A stretch of DNA of 64,000 nt, taken from the NCBI RefSeq assembly GCF_038087665.1, contig NZ_CP149925.1, forward strand, positions 833,455-897,454, written 5' to 3'. The notes beneath the pieces are model-generated. The model was not told where the DNA came from. It did no database searches and saw only the letters and a list, made by a program, of their open reading frames with translations. Source of the DNA: Gallaecimonas sp. GXIMD4217 (GTDB lineage Bacteria; Pseudomonadota; Gammaproteobacteria; Enterobacterales; Gallaecimonadaceae). Shown one piece after another: positions 10,052 through 18,730 of the stretch. Made by a program: the position numbers and the translations under genes. Position 1 is the stretch's first letter. Each line of letters begins with the position of its first letter.

Positions 10052-12036
10052 TTGAGCTGGCCGATCTGCTGGCGTACCTCCCAGTCCAGCTCATCGGCCG
10101 GCAAGGCCTCGCCCAGCAGGTGGCCCTGCAGGGCATCCACCCCCAGCCGGAGCAGGGCCTGGGCCTGCTCCTTGCTTTCGATGCCTTCGGCGGTCATGGT
10201 CAGCGACAGTGCCTTGGCCAGGCTGATGATGCCTTCCAGCAGCGCCATGTCCCGCTCCGAGGTCAGCATGGCGTCGACGAAGCTCTTGTCAATCTTGAGG
10301 CCGTCCAACGGCAGCTGCTGGATGTAGGACAGCGACGAATAGCCGGTGCCGAAGTCATCCAGCACGAAGGCGATGCCCATCTCCTTGAGCTTGTGCATGT
10401 TGTCCAGGGTGATCTTGTGCTCCTCCAGCACGGCGCTTTCGGTGATCTCCAGCTGCAGCATCTCCGGTGGCGCCTGGGTTTCCGCCAGGATGGCCGCCAC
10501 CTGCTCGGCGAAGTCGCTGTGGTGCAGCTGCAGGTTGGAGACGTTGACCGACACCTTGAGCTGCTTGCCCATGCCCTGCCACTGCCGGATCTGGGCGCAG
10601 GCCTTCTTCAGCACCCAGGCACCGAGCTCCAGGATCTTGCCGGTTTCCTCGGCCAGGGGGATGAATTGCTCGGGATCGATCCAGCCCAGGTCGGCGCTGT
10701 GCCAGCGCAGCAGCGCCTCCACGCCGATCAGGCGGCCGTTTCGGGTGGAGACGATGGGCTGGTACATCACCATCATCTCGCCCTTGTCGATGGCCTCCCT
10801 GAGCTTGTCTTCCAGCTCCACCCGCCGGCACAGGCGCTGGTACATGTCGTGGTCGAAGAACAGGTACAGGGAGCGGCCCCTGGCCTTGGCCTGGTACATG
10901 GCGGCGTCGGCCCGCTTCAAGAGCTCCTCGCCGGAGTCGGCATCGTCGGGGTAGAGGGCGATGCCGATGGAGACGCTGAGGTAGAGCAGGTTGTCGAAGA
11001 CCTTGAAGGGCCGGGTGAAGCCATGGGTGAGGCGATCGGCCTCCTTCCTGATGTCATCCTCGTCGTCGTAGCGGCGGATCACCACGAACTCGTCCCCGCC
11101 GTAGCGGGCCAGGAAGCTCTTTTCGGAGAGGATGGAGCGGATCCGGGCCCCGGTCTGGATCAGCAGCTCGTCGCCTGTCATGTGGCCCAGGGTATCGTTG
11201 ACCTTCTTGAAGCCGTCCAGGTCGATGAACAGCAGCGCGAAGTGGGGGGAATGCTCCTTGTCCAGCAGCTTGTGCAGCTGCTCCAGGAAGCAGAAGCGGT
11301 TGGGCAGCTCGGTGAGCTGATCCTCGCTGGCCCGCTTGGCCAGCTCTTCCTCGAAGCGCTTCAGATCCTCCCGATCCGTGGCCAGCTGGCTGCGCATCTC
11401 CAGCAGATGGCGGGTGAGCTGATCAAGTTCGTCGTTGCCCCTGTGGGGCCTGAGCTTGGGCTCCTGGCCCAGGTTGTCCAGGCGCAGGTTCTGGGCGAAG
11501 TCCGACAGCCTGAGCAGGCGGAAGGTCACCACCCGCTGCACCAGTACCAGCATCAGCCCGGCGAACAACAGCGTATAGACGCACAGGGCGATGAAGGAGC
11601 CGCGGACCCTGTCCCAGGCGTAATTGCTGGCCGCCTCCTTGTTGAACACCAGCAGCAGCTCGCCGAGCTTGGTGTTGCCGTCCTGCTGGATGATGGGAAA
11701 TTCCAGGCTGTGGCGCGCGCTCTCCCGGGGCAGCTGGCCGACCCGGACTTCCATGTCCAGCTCGCCCTTGACCTGGGCGAAGCTGGCGAAGGGCTGCTGG
11801 ACCAGGTTTTCCAGGTTCAGCCGCACCCGGCTCTCATCGAAGTTCCACAGCGCCGCGGCCAGGGAGGGCAGGTAGCCGCTCTGGGTCTGCTTGACGGCGT
11901 CGTCGATACGGATCATGGCGGCGCGGTAATCCAGGAAGTACTGGATGGGGATGATCAGCATGATCATCAACACGGACAGGCCCACCGCGTAGGAGATCAG
12001 TCGGCGGCTCAATCTGGCTTGCTGTGCCTGGGCCAT
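10039..12036 (-). CDS. Membrane GGDEF-EAL cyclic-di-GMP signalling protein
   Basis: This 665-residue protein probably makes or degrades cyclic di-GMP. It has an N-terminal transmembrane helix (about 13-32), a periplasmic sensor region (about 33-148), a second helix (about 150-172) and a HAMP-like linker. The GGDEF domain carries an intact YGGDEF signature (about residue 310), and the EAL domain has GVEALLRW (about 440) and DDFGTGYSSL (about 562). Both catalytic signatures are intact, so either activity is possible. No RxxD inhibitory site is visible before GGDEF. The sensor resembles LapD/MoxY-like or CHASE-type folds only loosely. It converges on nlpI with a 13-base overlap and diverges from the glutaredoxin gene. 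Confidence 0.9.
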   Translation of the reverse strand: MAQAQQARLSRRLISYAVGLSVLMIMLIIPIQYFLDYRAAMIRIDDAVKQTQSGYLPSLAAALWNFDESRVRLNLENLVQQPFASFAQVKGELDMEVRVGQLPRESARHSLEFPIIQQDGNTKLGELLLVFNKEAASNYAWDRVRGSFIALCVYTLLFAGLMLVLVQRVVTFRLLRLSDFAQNLRLDNLGQEPKLRPHRGNDELDQLTRHLLEMRSQLATDREDLKRFEEELAKRASEDQLTELPNRFCFLEQLHKLLDKEHSPHFALLFIDLDGFKKVNDTLGHMTGDELLIQTGARIRSILSEKSFLARYGGDEFVVIRRYDDEDDIRKEADRLTHGFTRPFKVFDNLLYLSVSIGIALYPDDADSGEELLKRADAAMYQAKARGRSLYLFFDHDMYQRLCRRVELEDKLREAIDKGEMMVMYQPIVSTRNGRLIGVEALLRWHSADLGWIDPEQFIPLAEETGKILELGAWVLKKACAQIRQWQGMGKQLKVSVNVSNLQLHHSDFAEQVAAILAETQAPPEMLQLEITESAVLEEHKITLDNMHKLKEMGIAFVLDDFGTGYSSLSYIQQLPLDGLKIDKSFVDAMLTSERDMALLEGIISLAKALSLTMTAEGIESKEQAQALLRLGVDALQGHLLGEALPADELDWEVRQQIGQLNQPA

Positions 12037-12141
12037 GGTGGTTCACCCGGTGGCGGAGATCCCTATAAGCATAGGCCAGCCGGGGTGAGAGCCGGCGCCG
12101 GATCCGGTAGAATGCGGGCCGCTGCAAAGTAGGAGTTCCAG

Positions 12142-12516
12142 ATGCTGTTGAAGATCGTACGAAACGCCCTTGGCCTGCTGATCCGGGCCATCGACAAACT
12201 GACCCGGCCCCGTCCCCTGAAGCGTGACGGCCAGGCCCAGGCCGAGGTGGAAGCCCAGTGCCGCTCGCTTACCCTGTACCAGCTGCCCAACTGCCCCTTC
12301 TGCATCAAGACCAGGCGCACCCTGCACCGGCTGGCCCTGCCCGTGGCGCTGCGCAACGTGCAGCCCGGCTCCGAGCACCGGGCAGTGCTGGAAAAGGAGG
12401 GCGGCCGGATCCAGTCCCCCTGCCTGCGCATCGAAGAAGGCGGCCAGAGCCGCTGGCTGTACGAGTCCGGCGACATCATCGCCTACCTGGAAGACCGCTT
12501 CGGCCAGGCGGCCTGA
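12142..12516 (+). CDS. Glutaredoxin-family protein with N-terminal hydrophobic helix
   Basis: This 124-residue protein has a glutaredoxin fold beginning near residue 42 (LTLYQLPNCPFCIKTRRTL) with a CPFC dithiol motif, and a GST-N-like end (YESGDIIAYLEDRF). The first about 24 residues form a hydrophobic or amphipathic helix that might tether it to the inner membrane; this is inferred. Many marine gammaproteobacteria have such a glutaredoxin near lipA. The ATG at 12142 has AGGAG about 8 bases upstream, and a TAGAAT -10-like element lies at 12108-12113. It diverges from the GGDEF-EAL gene. The specific substrate is unknown. Confidence 0.85.
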   Translation: MLLKIVRNALGLLIRAIDKLTRPRPLKRDGQAQAEVEAQCRSLTLYQLPNCPFCIKTRRTLHRLALPVALRNVQPGSEHRAVLEKEGGRIQSPCLRIEEGGQSRWLYESGDIIAYLEDRFGQAA

Positions 12517-12521
12517 GCAAC

Positions 12522-12547
12522 AAAAAAGGCGCCCCTGGGCGCCTTTT
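12522..12547. terminator. Bidirectional terminator between glutaredoxin gene and lipA
   Basis: A GGCGCC / GGCGCC stem is flanked by A6 on one side and T4 on the other. It lies between two convergent genes and serves both strands. Confidence 0.85.
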
Positions 12548-12550
12548 CCT

Positions 12551-13516
12551 TTACTTGACCTCTTCCCCGGCGGCCTGCTTGTCCGCATGGTAGGAGGAAC
12601 GGACCAGGGGGCCGCAGGCGGCGTGCTCGTAGCCCATGGCCATGGCCCTGTCGTGGAGTTCGTCGAACTCCGCCGGCGGCACGTAGCGGGCCACGGGCAG
12701 GTGGTGGCGGCTCGGCTGCAGGTACTGGCCCAGGGTCAGCATGGTGACGCCGTGGTCGCGCAGATCCTGCATCACCTGGGCGATTTCCTCGTTCTCCTCG
12801 CCCAGGCCCATCATCAGGCCGGACTTGGTGGGAATGTCCGGGTTACGCTCCTTGAAGCGCTTGAGCAGCTCCAGGGACCATTCGTAGTTGGCGCCGGGGC
12901 GGACCATCTTGTACAGGCGCGGCACGTTCTCCAGGTTGTGGTTGAACACGTCCGGCGGGGTCTCGGTGAGGATGTCCAGGGCGATGTCCATGCGGCCGCG
13001 GAAGTCCGGCACCAGGATCTCGATCTTGGTGTCCGGGCAGTGCTGGCGAATGGCCTTGATGCAGTCGGCGAAGTGCTGGGCACCACCGTCGCGCAGGTCG
13101 TCGCGGTCCACCGAGGTGATCACCACGTACTTGAGGCCCATGTCGCGAACGGTCAGGGCCAGCTTCTCCGGCTCCTCGGCGGACGGCGGCAGGGGGCGGC
13201 CGTGGGCCACGTCGCAGAAGGGGCAGCGGCGGGTGCAGATGTCGCCCAGGATCATGAAGGTGGCGGTGCCGTGGTTGAAGCACTCGGCCAGGTTGGGGCA
13301 GGAGGCTTCCTCACAGACGGAGTGCAGACCGTGCTTGCGCATGGCGCCCTTGATGTTCTCGATGCGCTGGGTGCTGGCCGGCAGCTTGACCCGCAGCCAC
13401 TCGGGCTTGCGCAGCGTCTCGGTGGGCTGGGAGGGCAGCAGCTTCACCGGGATCAGGGCCATCTTGTCGGCATCGCGCATCTTGACGCCAGGTTCAATGC
13501 GTACAGTCTTGCTCAT
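12551..13516 (-). CDS. lipA: Lipoyl synthase LipA
   Basis: LipA is a radical-SAM enzyme that inserts two sulfur atoms into octanoyl groups on E2 and H proteins. The 321-residue protein carries the auxiliary cluster motif [12 protein letters not shown] (C-x4-C-x5-C) and the radical-SAM motif CTRRCPFC (C-x3-C-x2-C) in the first third, as in E. coli LipA (321 aa). It lies 2 bases after lipB in the same operon, so ligand transfer (LipB) and sulfur insertion (LipA) are co-expressed. Confidence 0.98.
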   Translation of the reverse strand: MSKTVRIEPGVKMRDADKMALIPVKLLPSQPTETLRKPEWLRVKLPASTQRIENIKGAMRKHGLHSVCEEASCPNLAECFNHGTATFMILGDICTRRCPFCDVAHGRPLPPSAEEPEKLALTVRDMGLKYVVITSVDRDDLRDGGAQHFADCIKAIRQHCPDTKIEILVPDFRGRMDIALDILTETPPDVFNHNLENVPRLYKMVRPGANYEWSLELLKRFKERNPDIPTKSGLMMGLGEENEEIAQVMQDLRDHGVTMLTLGQYLQPSRHHLPVARYVPPAEFDELHDRAMAMGYEHAACGPLVRSSYHADKQAAGEEVK

Positions 13517-13518
13517 GG

Positions 13519-14169
13519 TTACAGTTCCAGTCCGTTAACCTCTTGCCAGCCGTCATAGCCCAGGCACTTGGCCAGGGCGGCTACCAGTCGAGGTTGTACT
13601 TCTTCTAGGGTGCTGGGGCCACCTTGGGTGGCGATTTGGGTCATTTCCATGCCCGCATAACCGCAGGGGTTGATGCGCAGGAAGGGCGTCATGTCCATGT
13701 CGACGTTCAGGGCCAGGCCGTGGAAGCTGCAGCCCTTGCGGACCCGCAGGCCCAGGGAACAGATCTTCTGCGCGCCCACGTAGACGCCGGGGGCATCGGG
13801 GCGGGGGGCGGCTTCGATGCCCCAGTGGGCCAGGGTGTCGACCACGGCGTTTTCGATCTGGCTGACCAGTTCGCGCACGCCCAGCTTGCGGCGGCGCAGA
13901 TCCAGCATCACGTAGAGGACCTGCTGGCCCGGGCCGTGATAGGTGACCTGGCCGCCCCTGTCCACCTGCACCACGGGGATGTCGCCGGGCGCCAGCAGAT
14001 GCTCTTCCTTGCCGGCCTGGCCCTGGGTGAACACGGGATCGTGCTCGACCAGCCAGAATTCGTCGACGGTCTCGCCGTTGCGGTTGTCGGTGAACTGCTT
14101 CATGGCCTGCCAGACCGGCTCGTAAGCCATGCGGCCCAGCTGGCGGATGCGCAGCTGATCAGAGGACAT
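13519..14169 (-). CDS. lipB: Octanoyltransferase LipB
   Basis: LipB transfers octanoyl groups from acyl-ACP to lipoyl domains. The 216-residue protein has the family signature around [20 protein letters not shown], with the catalytic Lys/Cys context in FHGLALNV and [13 protein letters not shown]. The ATG at 14169 was chosen because a revcomp AGAAGG ribosome site lies about 7 bases before it and the protein then begins [12 protein letters not shown]; a start at 14193 would only add eight poorly conserved residues. The 5' end overlaps ybeD by 11 bases. It is operonic with ybeD and lipA, as in E. coli. Confidence 0.96.
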   Translation of the reverse strand: MSSDQLRIRQLGRMAYEPVWQAMKQFTDNRNGETVDEFWLVEHDPVFTQGQAGKEEHLLAPGDIPVVQVDRGGQVTYHGPGQQVLYVMLDLRRRKLGVRELVSQIENAVVDTLAHWGIEAAPRPDAPGVYVGAQKICSLGLRVRKGCSFHGLALNVDMDMTPFLRINPCGYAGMEMTQIATQGGPSTLEEVQPRLVAALAKCLGYDGWQEVNGLEL

Positions 14170-14422
14170 ATTTGACCTTCTCGATGGCGCCAAGGGCCTT
14201 GTAGAGGCTTTCCACGTGATCCTTGGAGGTGACGGTGACCTGGACGGTCACGGAGATGTAGGTGCCCTTGCTGGACGGCCTGATCTCGGGGCTGTAGTCG
14301 CCGGGGGCGTGCTGCTGCACCACGGCCACCACCTGCTCCGCGAGGTGTTCATCGGCCTGGGCCAGCACCTTGAAGGGAAATTGGCAGGGGAATTCCAGCA
14401 ATTCGTCAAATTGGGTCTGCAT
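14159..14422 (-). CDS. ybeD: YbeD/DUF493 family protein
   Basis: This 87-residue protein with an ACT-like fold (DUF493) is conserved upstream of lipB in gammaproteobacteria, so a regulatory role linked to lipoylation has been suggested but is unproven. It begins [20 protein letters not shown] and has the characteristic [17 protein letters not shown] and VKYVL end. The E. coli protein is also 87 aa. It is the first gene of the ybeD-lipB-lipA operon and overlaps lipB. Confidence 0.94.
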   Translation of the reverse strand: MQTQFDELLEFPCQFPFKVLAQADEHLAEQVVAVVQQHAPGDYSPEIRPSSKGTYISVTVQVTVTSKDHVESLYKALGAIEKVKYVL

Positions 14423-14469
14423 GCTACCACTCCAGACGTTAAACGGCGTAAGTGTACCAGAAAGTGATG

Positions 14470-14493
14470 AAAAAGGCGCCTTTCGGCGCCTTT
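14470..14493 (-). terminator. Terminator downstream of dacA
   Basis: An AAAGGCGCC / GGCGCCTTT stem with a 4-nt loop is followed, on the minus strand, by five T residues. It separates dacA from the ybeD promoter region. Confidence 0.85.
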
Positions 14494-14526
14494 GGATAGG
14501 GGGTCGGATCAGTGCCGTTACAAGGC

Positions 14527-15690
14527 TCAGCCCAGCCAGCCCTTGACCAGCAGGGTCAGGTAGTCCACCAGGCGGGAGAACCAGCCGCCTTCCTGGACCT
14601 CGTGCAGGGCCACCAGGGGATACTCGGCGATGTCCTCGCCGTCCAGTTTCAGGTGCAGGGTGCCGACCCGCTCGCCCTTGGCCAGGGGCGCCTTGAGCTC
14701 GCGGTCGAGCTGGAAGTCGGCCTTGAGATCCTTGGCGGCGCCGCGGGGGATGGTCACCGGGGTGTCGGTGAGGATACCCAGCTTGACCTCTTCCACGTTG
14801 CCCATGTAGATGCGCTGGCTGGCGAACTCTTCACCGGCCTGGAAGGGGGTGACGGTCTCGAAGAAACGGAAGCCCCAGTTGAGCAGCTTCTTGCTTTCGG
14901 CCTTGCGGGCCTGCTCGCTCTTGGTGCCCATGACCACGGAGATCAGGCGCATGCCGTCCTTGACCGCGGAGGCCACCAGGGAATAGCCGGCCTGGCTGGT
15001 GTGGCCGGTCTTGATGCCGTCCACTTCCATGGATCTGTCCAGCAGCAGGGCGTTGCGGTTGTACTGCTTGATGCCGTTGTAGGTGAAGGTCTGCTCGGAA
15101 TAGAGCTTGTACTCCTCGGGCACGTCGCGGATCAGCGCCGCCCCCAGGGTGGCCATGTCACGGGCGGTGGTGAAATGGGTCTGGGAGTGCAGGCCGTGGG
15201 AGTTCTCGAACTGGGTGTCGAGCATGCCCAGGCGCTTGGCCTCGGCGTTCATCAGGTCGGCAAAGGCGCTCTCGGTGCCGGCGATGTGCTCGGCCATGGC
15301 CACGCAGGCGTCGTTGCCGGACTGGATGATGATGCCGCGGTTGAGGTCGCCGACGCTCACCTCTGTGCCCACCTCGATGAACATCTTCGAGGAGTCGGGG
15401 AAGTTCTTGGCCCAGGCCTTTTCGGACACCAGCACCTTGTCGTCGTTGCTGAGGTTACCGGCCTGGATCTCCTTGCCGATGATGTAGCTGGTCATCATCT
15501 TGGTCAGGGAGGCCGGGGGCAGGCGGTCGTCGGCATTGCCTTCGGCCAGCACCTTGCCGGTCTGGTAATCCACCAGGAAGTAGGCCTTGGCGCCTACCTC
15601 GGGCACCTGGGGGGTGATCCGTGCCGCATGGGCACAGAGGGAGGTGGCCATCAGGCCGACGGCAGCGAGTGAAGCAATGGCGTTTCGCAT
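14527..15690 (-). CDS. dacA: D-alanyl-D-alanine carboxypeptidase (PBP5)
   Basis: PBP5 is a periplasmic DD-carboxypeptidase that trims peptidoglycan pentapeptides. The 387-residue protein has a signal peptide (cleavage near AHA, residue 22), the SxxK nucleophile SLTK at about 61-64, SGN (about 123) and KTG (about 226), then the beta domain and a C-terminal amphipathic anchor ([20 protein letters not shown]). All catalytic motifs are intact. The setting beside ybeD and rlpA matches E. coli. It is 80 bases from rlpA and ends in its own terminator. Confidence 0.97.
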   Translation of the reverse strand: MRNAIASLAAVGLMATSLCAHAARITPQVPEVGAKAYFLVDYQTGKVLAEGNADDRLPPASLTKMMTSYIIGKEIQAGNLSNDDKVLVSEKAWAKNFPDSSKMFIEVGTEVSVGDLNRGIIIQSGNDACVAMAEHIAGTESAFADLMNAEAKRLGMLDTQFENSHGLHSQTHFTTARDMATLGAALIRDVPEEYKLYSEQTFTYNGIKQYNRNALLLDRSMEVDGIKTGHTSQAGYSLVASAVKDGMRLISVVMGTKSEQARKAESKKLLNWGFRFFETVTPFQAGEEFASQRIYMGNVEEVKLGILTDTPVTIPRGAAKDLKADFQLDRELKAPLAKGERVGTLHLKLDGEDIAEYPLVALHEVQEGGWFSRLVDYLTLLVKGWLG

Positions 15691-15770
15691 GGATCTTCAG
15701 TCTTTATCTTTCAAATCAAACAATATGATGCGTGCTCGGGGCCCGATTCTCAAGGCATCCCGTTACGGCG

Positions 15771-16604
15771 TCACTCCTTGGGTGCCCTGTAGACCTTGAA
15801 CGGCTGTGGCACGTCCAGGTCTTTGAGCCGTTCAATCAGGGCCTCGGCATGGAGCTCGTCCCGGGCCGGGCCCAGCCGTACCTTGTACAGGCCCGGGGTC
15901 ATGGCGATCTGGTAGCCGGTGCCCAGCAGGCCGGCAAGGCGCCTGGCCATGGCGTTGGCCCTGTCCTGGTCGCCGGTGGCGGCCACCTGCACGAAGATCT
16001 GTTTCTGCTCGCCCTTGAGCGGGGTCAGCACCGAGGCTTGTGTATCCGGCATCACCACCTCGATACGTACCGGCGCCGTGCCCGCCTTGAGCATGTCCAG
16101 CTTGTAGGCGGCGGCGTAGGAGAGATCGATGATGCGCCCCGGGTGGAAGGGGCCGCGATCGTTGACCCGCACCACCACCGTCTTCTGGTTGTTGAGGTTG
16201 GTGACCTTCACGTAGGAGGGCAGGGGCAGGGTCTTGTGGGCCCCGGACATGGCGTACATGTCGTAGGTCTCGCCGTTGGAGGTGGTGTGGCCGTGGAACT
16301 TGGTGCCGTACCAGGAGGCATGGCCCTGCTCGACGAAACCCTCGGCCTGCTTGAGCACCCGGTAGTGCTTGCCGCGCAGTTGATAGTCCCGGTTGCCCTG
16401 GGCGCTGTAGGGCTCGGCCCTGATCGGCACGTCCTGGACCTCGCCCAGCTCCGGGGGGCTGTCCGGGTAGGCGTCCACGGCCTGGCTGTAACGGCCGGCG
16501 TTGGGATCGTCCTCGGTGGGCACCGGCTTGGCGATGTCCTGGGACGGCGGGGCACTTTGACAACCGGCCAGGATCAGCAGCAACGGCGGCAGCGCCTTAC
16601 GCAT
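15771..16604 (-). CDS. rlpA: Septal-ring lytic transglycosylase RlpA family lipoprotein
   Basis: RlpA-type lipoproteins cleave denuded glycan strands at the septum in some species. The 277-residue protein has a lipoprotein signal (ILAGC, Cys about 15), a double-psi beta-barrel domain with GHASWYGTKFHGHTTSNGE and VVRVNDRGPFHPGRIIDLS (catalytic Asp in NDRGP present), and a C-terminal SPOR domain (about 200-277) that binds denuded glycans. Its start overlaps mltB by 8 bases. Enzymatic activity is inferred; the E. coli homologue is not clearly active. Confidence 0.95.
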   Translation of the reverse strand: MRKALPPLLLILAGCQSAPPSQDIAKPVPTEDDPNAGRYSQAVDAYPDSPPELGEVQDVPIRAEPYSAQGNRDYQLRGKHYRVLKQAEGFVEQGHASWYGTKFHGHTTSNGETYDMYAMSGAHKTLPLPSYVKVTNLNNQKTVVVRVNDRGPFHPGRIIDLSYAAAYKLDMLKAGTAPVRIEVVMPDTQASVLTPLKGEQKQIFVQVAATGDQDRANAMARRLAGLLGTGYQIAMTPGLYKVRLGPARDELHAEALIERLKDLDVPQPFKVYRAPKE

Positions 16605-17532
16605 CGGCGCGCTCCTGTTTCAGCCACTGGGCCAGCTCCCACACCGCCCGGGCGTAGAGGGGCGATCTGTTGTAGCGGGTGATCACGTAGAAGTTGTGGA
16701 AGCCGATCTGGTAGTCGCTGCCCTCGGCCTGCTCGAAGGCGAACAGCTTGGCCGGGGTGGCGTCATCGGTGGCGATTCCCGGCACCAGGCCCAGAGCCTT
16801 GAGCTGGCCCAGGGTGCTGTCCAGTTCCAGGCCGGGCTCGGCGGCGACGGCCCTGGGATTGTCGGCCCTGGCCAGCACCGGCTCGTGCAGGCGCCAGCCG
16901 TGCCGGTGGAAGTAATTGGCCACGGAGCCGATGGCGTCCTGGGGGCTTGCGAACAGATCGCGCTTGCCGTCGCCGTCATAGTCCAGGGCGAAATGGCGGT
17001 AGCTGGAGGGGATGAACTGGCCCATGCCCATGGCGCCGGCGTAGGAGCCCTTGGGACTGTGCTGCCAGCCTTCCTCGCCCTTGAGCCTGAGGTACTGGCC
17101 CAGCTCTTTGAAGAAGAAATCGGCCCGGGGCGGGTAGTGGAAGCCCAGGGTATAGAGGGCCTCCTTGACGTGGTAGACGCCCATGTGGCGGCCGAAATAG
17201 GTCTCGACGCCGATGATGGCCACGATCACCTCGGCCGGCACCTGGAATTCGGCTTCGGCCCTGGCCAGGGTGTCGGCGTGCTCGCGCCAGAAGGCCAGGC
17301 CGGCATCGAGCCGGGCCTGGGTCAGGAAGATGGGCCGATACTGGTGCCAGGGCTTGGCCTCCCAGGGGGTGGCGATGGCGTCGAGGATCTTCTGGTTGGG
17401 CTCGAGGCCGGCCAGCTCCTGGCGTACCTCCTGTGCGCTCAGGCCGGCCAGCTCGGCCAGCTCGGCTATCTTGGTGTCGTTCGCCTGGGCGGCGCTGGTC
17501 AGCATTGTCAGGCTTAAAAGCAGGGCCTTCAC
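16597..17532 (-). CDS. mltB: Membrane-bound lytic murein transglycosylase B
   Basis: MltB cleaves the MurNAc-GlcNAc bond of peptidoglycan to give anhydromuropeptides. The 311-residue protein has an N-terminal signal peptide (about 17 residues, AQA|ND) without a lipobox, so it would be a soluble SltB-like form. The catalytic glutamate sits in IIGVETYFGRHMGVY, and GAMGMGQFIPSSYRHFALDY is conserved. The start is GTG at 17532 with a strong TAGGAGG site. It lies 8 bases after rodA and overlaps rlpA, which fits co-expression of cell-elongation genes. Confidence 0.94.
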   Translation of the reverse strand: MKALLLSLTMLTSAAQANDTKIAELAELAGLSAQEVRQELAGLEPNQKILDAIATPWEAKPWHQYRPIFLTQARLDAGLAFWREHADTLARAEAEFQVPAEVIVAIIGVETYFGRHMGVYHVKEALYTLGFHYPPRADFFFKELGQYLRLKGEEGWQHSPKGSYAGAMGMGQFIPSSYRHFALDYDGDGKRDLFASPQDAIGSVANYFHRHGWRLHEPVLARADNPRAVAAEPGLELDSTLGQLKALGLVPGIATDDATPAKLFAFEQAEGSDYQIGFHNFYVITRYNRSPLYARAVWELAQWLKQERADA

Positions 17533-17540
17533 TGGACCTC

Positions 17541-18647
17541 CTAGGTGCTCAGCATGCGTTTATGGGTATGGATCGACATCAGTACGCCGAAGCCGGCCAT
17601 CAGGGTCAACATGGAGGTGCCGCCGTAGGACACCAGCGGCAGGGGCACCCCCACCACCGGCAGCATGCCGGACACCATGCCGATGTTCACGAAAACATAG
17701 ATGAAGAAGGTCAGGATAATGGAGCCACCTAACAGCCGGCTGAACGCGGTTTGGGCCTGGGTGGCCATGTACAGGCCGCGGGTGACCACGGCCAGGTAAA
17801 GCAGCAGCAGGCAGACGACGCCCACCAGGCCGAATTCCTCGCTGAACACCGAGAAGATGAAGTCGGTGTGGCGCTCGGGCAGGAACTCCAGCTGGGACTG
17901 GGTTCCCTGCAGCCAGCCCTTGCCCCAGAGGCCGCCCGAGCCGATGGCGATCTTGGACTGGATGATGTGGTAGCCCGAGCCCAGGGGATCGCTCTCCGGG
18001 TTGAGGAAGGTGAGTACCCGCTGGCGCTGGTAGTCGTGCATCAGGAAGTACCAGAGGATGGGCACGAAGGCGCCGATGGCGATCAGGGCCGCCCCCACCA
18101 GGCGCCAGCTCATGCCGGCCAGGAACAGCACGAAGATGCCGGAGCAGGCGATCAGCAGCGAGGTGCCCAGATCCGGCTGCTTGGCGATCAGCAGGGTCGG
18201 CGCCAGCACCAGGGCCAGGCCGATCAGCAGCCGGCCCAGCCTGGGCGGCAGCGGCTGGCTGGCGATGTACCAGGCCACCATCATGGGCACGGCCAGCTTC
18301 ATGATTTCCGAGGGCTGGAACTTGATCACCCCCAGATCCAGCCAGCGCTGGGCGCCCTTGCCCACATGGCCTACCAGCAGCACCGCCACCAGCATGGCGA
18401 TGCCGGCCCCGAACAGGGGCACGGCCCAGCGCCGGAACACCTCCGGCGGGATCTGGGCCACGAACAGCATCACCCCCAGGGACAGGCCCCAGCGGATCAC
18501 CTGGCGCTCGACCATGGCCATCTCCTGGCCGGAGGCGGAATAGACCACGGCCAGGCTGAGGCCCATCAGGCACAGCAGCAGCGCCAGCATCCAGCCGTCC
18601 AGATGCAGTCGGGCCAGGATACCGGGTTTCTTGGCCAGGTCGCTCAT
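17541..18647 (-). CDS. rodA: Peptidoglycan glycosyltransferase RodA (SEDS)
   Basis: RodA polymerises glycan strands with PBP2 in the elongasome. The 368-residue integral membrane protein has about ten hydrophobic segments and SEDS motifs such as PDLGTSLLI and the C-terminal [20 protein letters not shown]. The ATG at 18647 overlaps the stop of an upstream 27-codon mini-ORF as TAATG, and its AAGGAG ribosome site lies inside that mini-ORF. The mrdA-rodA pair is conserved. Family assignment is certain. Confidence 0.97.
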   Translation of the reverse strand: MSDLAKKPGILARLHLDGWMLALLLCLMGLSLAVVYSASGQEMAMVERQVIRWGLSLGVMLFVAQIPPEVFRRWAVPLFGAGIAMLVAVLLVGHVGKGAQRWLDLGVIKFQPSEIMKLAVPMMVAWYIASQPLPPRLGRLLIGLALVLAPTLLIAKQPDLGTSLLIACSGIFVLFLAGMSWRLVGAALIAIGAFVPILWYFLMHDYQRQRVLTFLNPESDPLGSGYHIIQSKIAIGSGGLWGKGWLQGTQSQLEFLPERHTDFIFSVFSEEFGLVGVVCLLLLYLAVVTRGLYMATQAQTAFSRLLGGSIILTFFIYVFVNIGMVSGMLPVVGVPLPLVSYGGTSMLTLMAGFGVLMSIHTHKRMLST

Positions 18648-18730
18648 TAGGGCTTGCTCCTTGATGGCAGCCAGCTGCTGTCAAAATGAAGGCGGGCCAG
18701 CCGCCCGGGTTTCTTGGTCAGATCACTCAT
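18647..18730 (-). CDS. 27-codon mini-ORF, apparent duplicate of the rodA 5' end
   Basis: The reading frame [20 protein letters not shown] then LPSRSKP and stop lies between mrdA and rodA. Its first 15 residues match RodA ([15 protein letters not shown]) at 13 positions. It starts within the mrdA end (8-base overlap) and stops at TAATG on the rodA start, so it would be translationally coupled on both sides. It is probably a fossil of a partial tandem duplication that now carries the rodA ribosome-binding site. Whether the peptide has a function is unknown. Confidence 0.55.
   Translation of the reverse strand: MSDLTKKPGRLARLHFDSSWLPSRSKP

Noticed and set aside
9646-12132. An 828-codon plus-strand frame across the nlpI end and the GGDEF-EAL gene
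   Set aside because: Low-complexity product with no domain; the minus-strand GGDEF-EAL protein with intact motifs explains this DNA.
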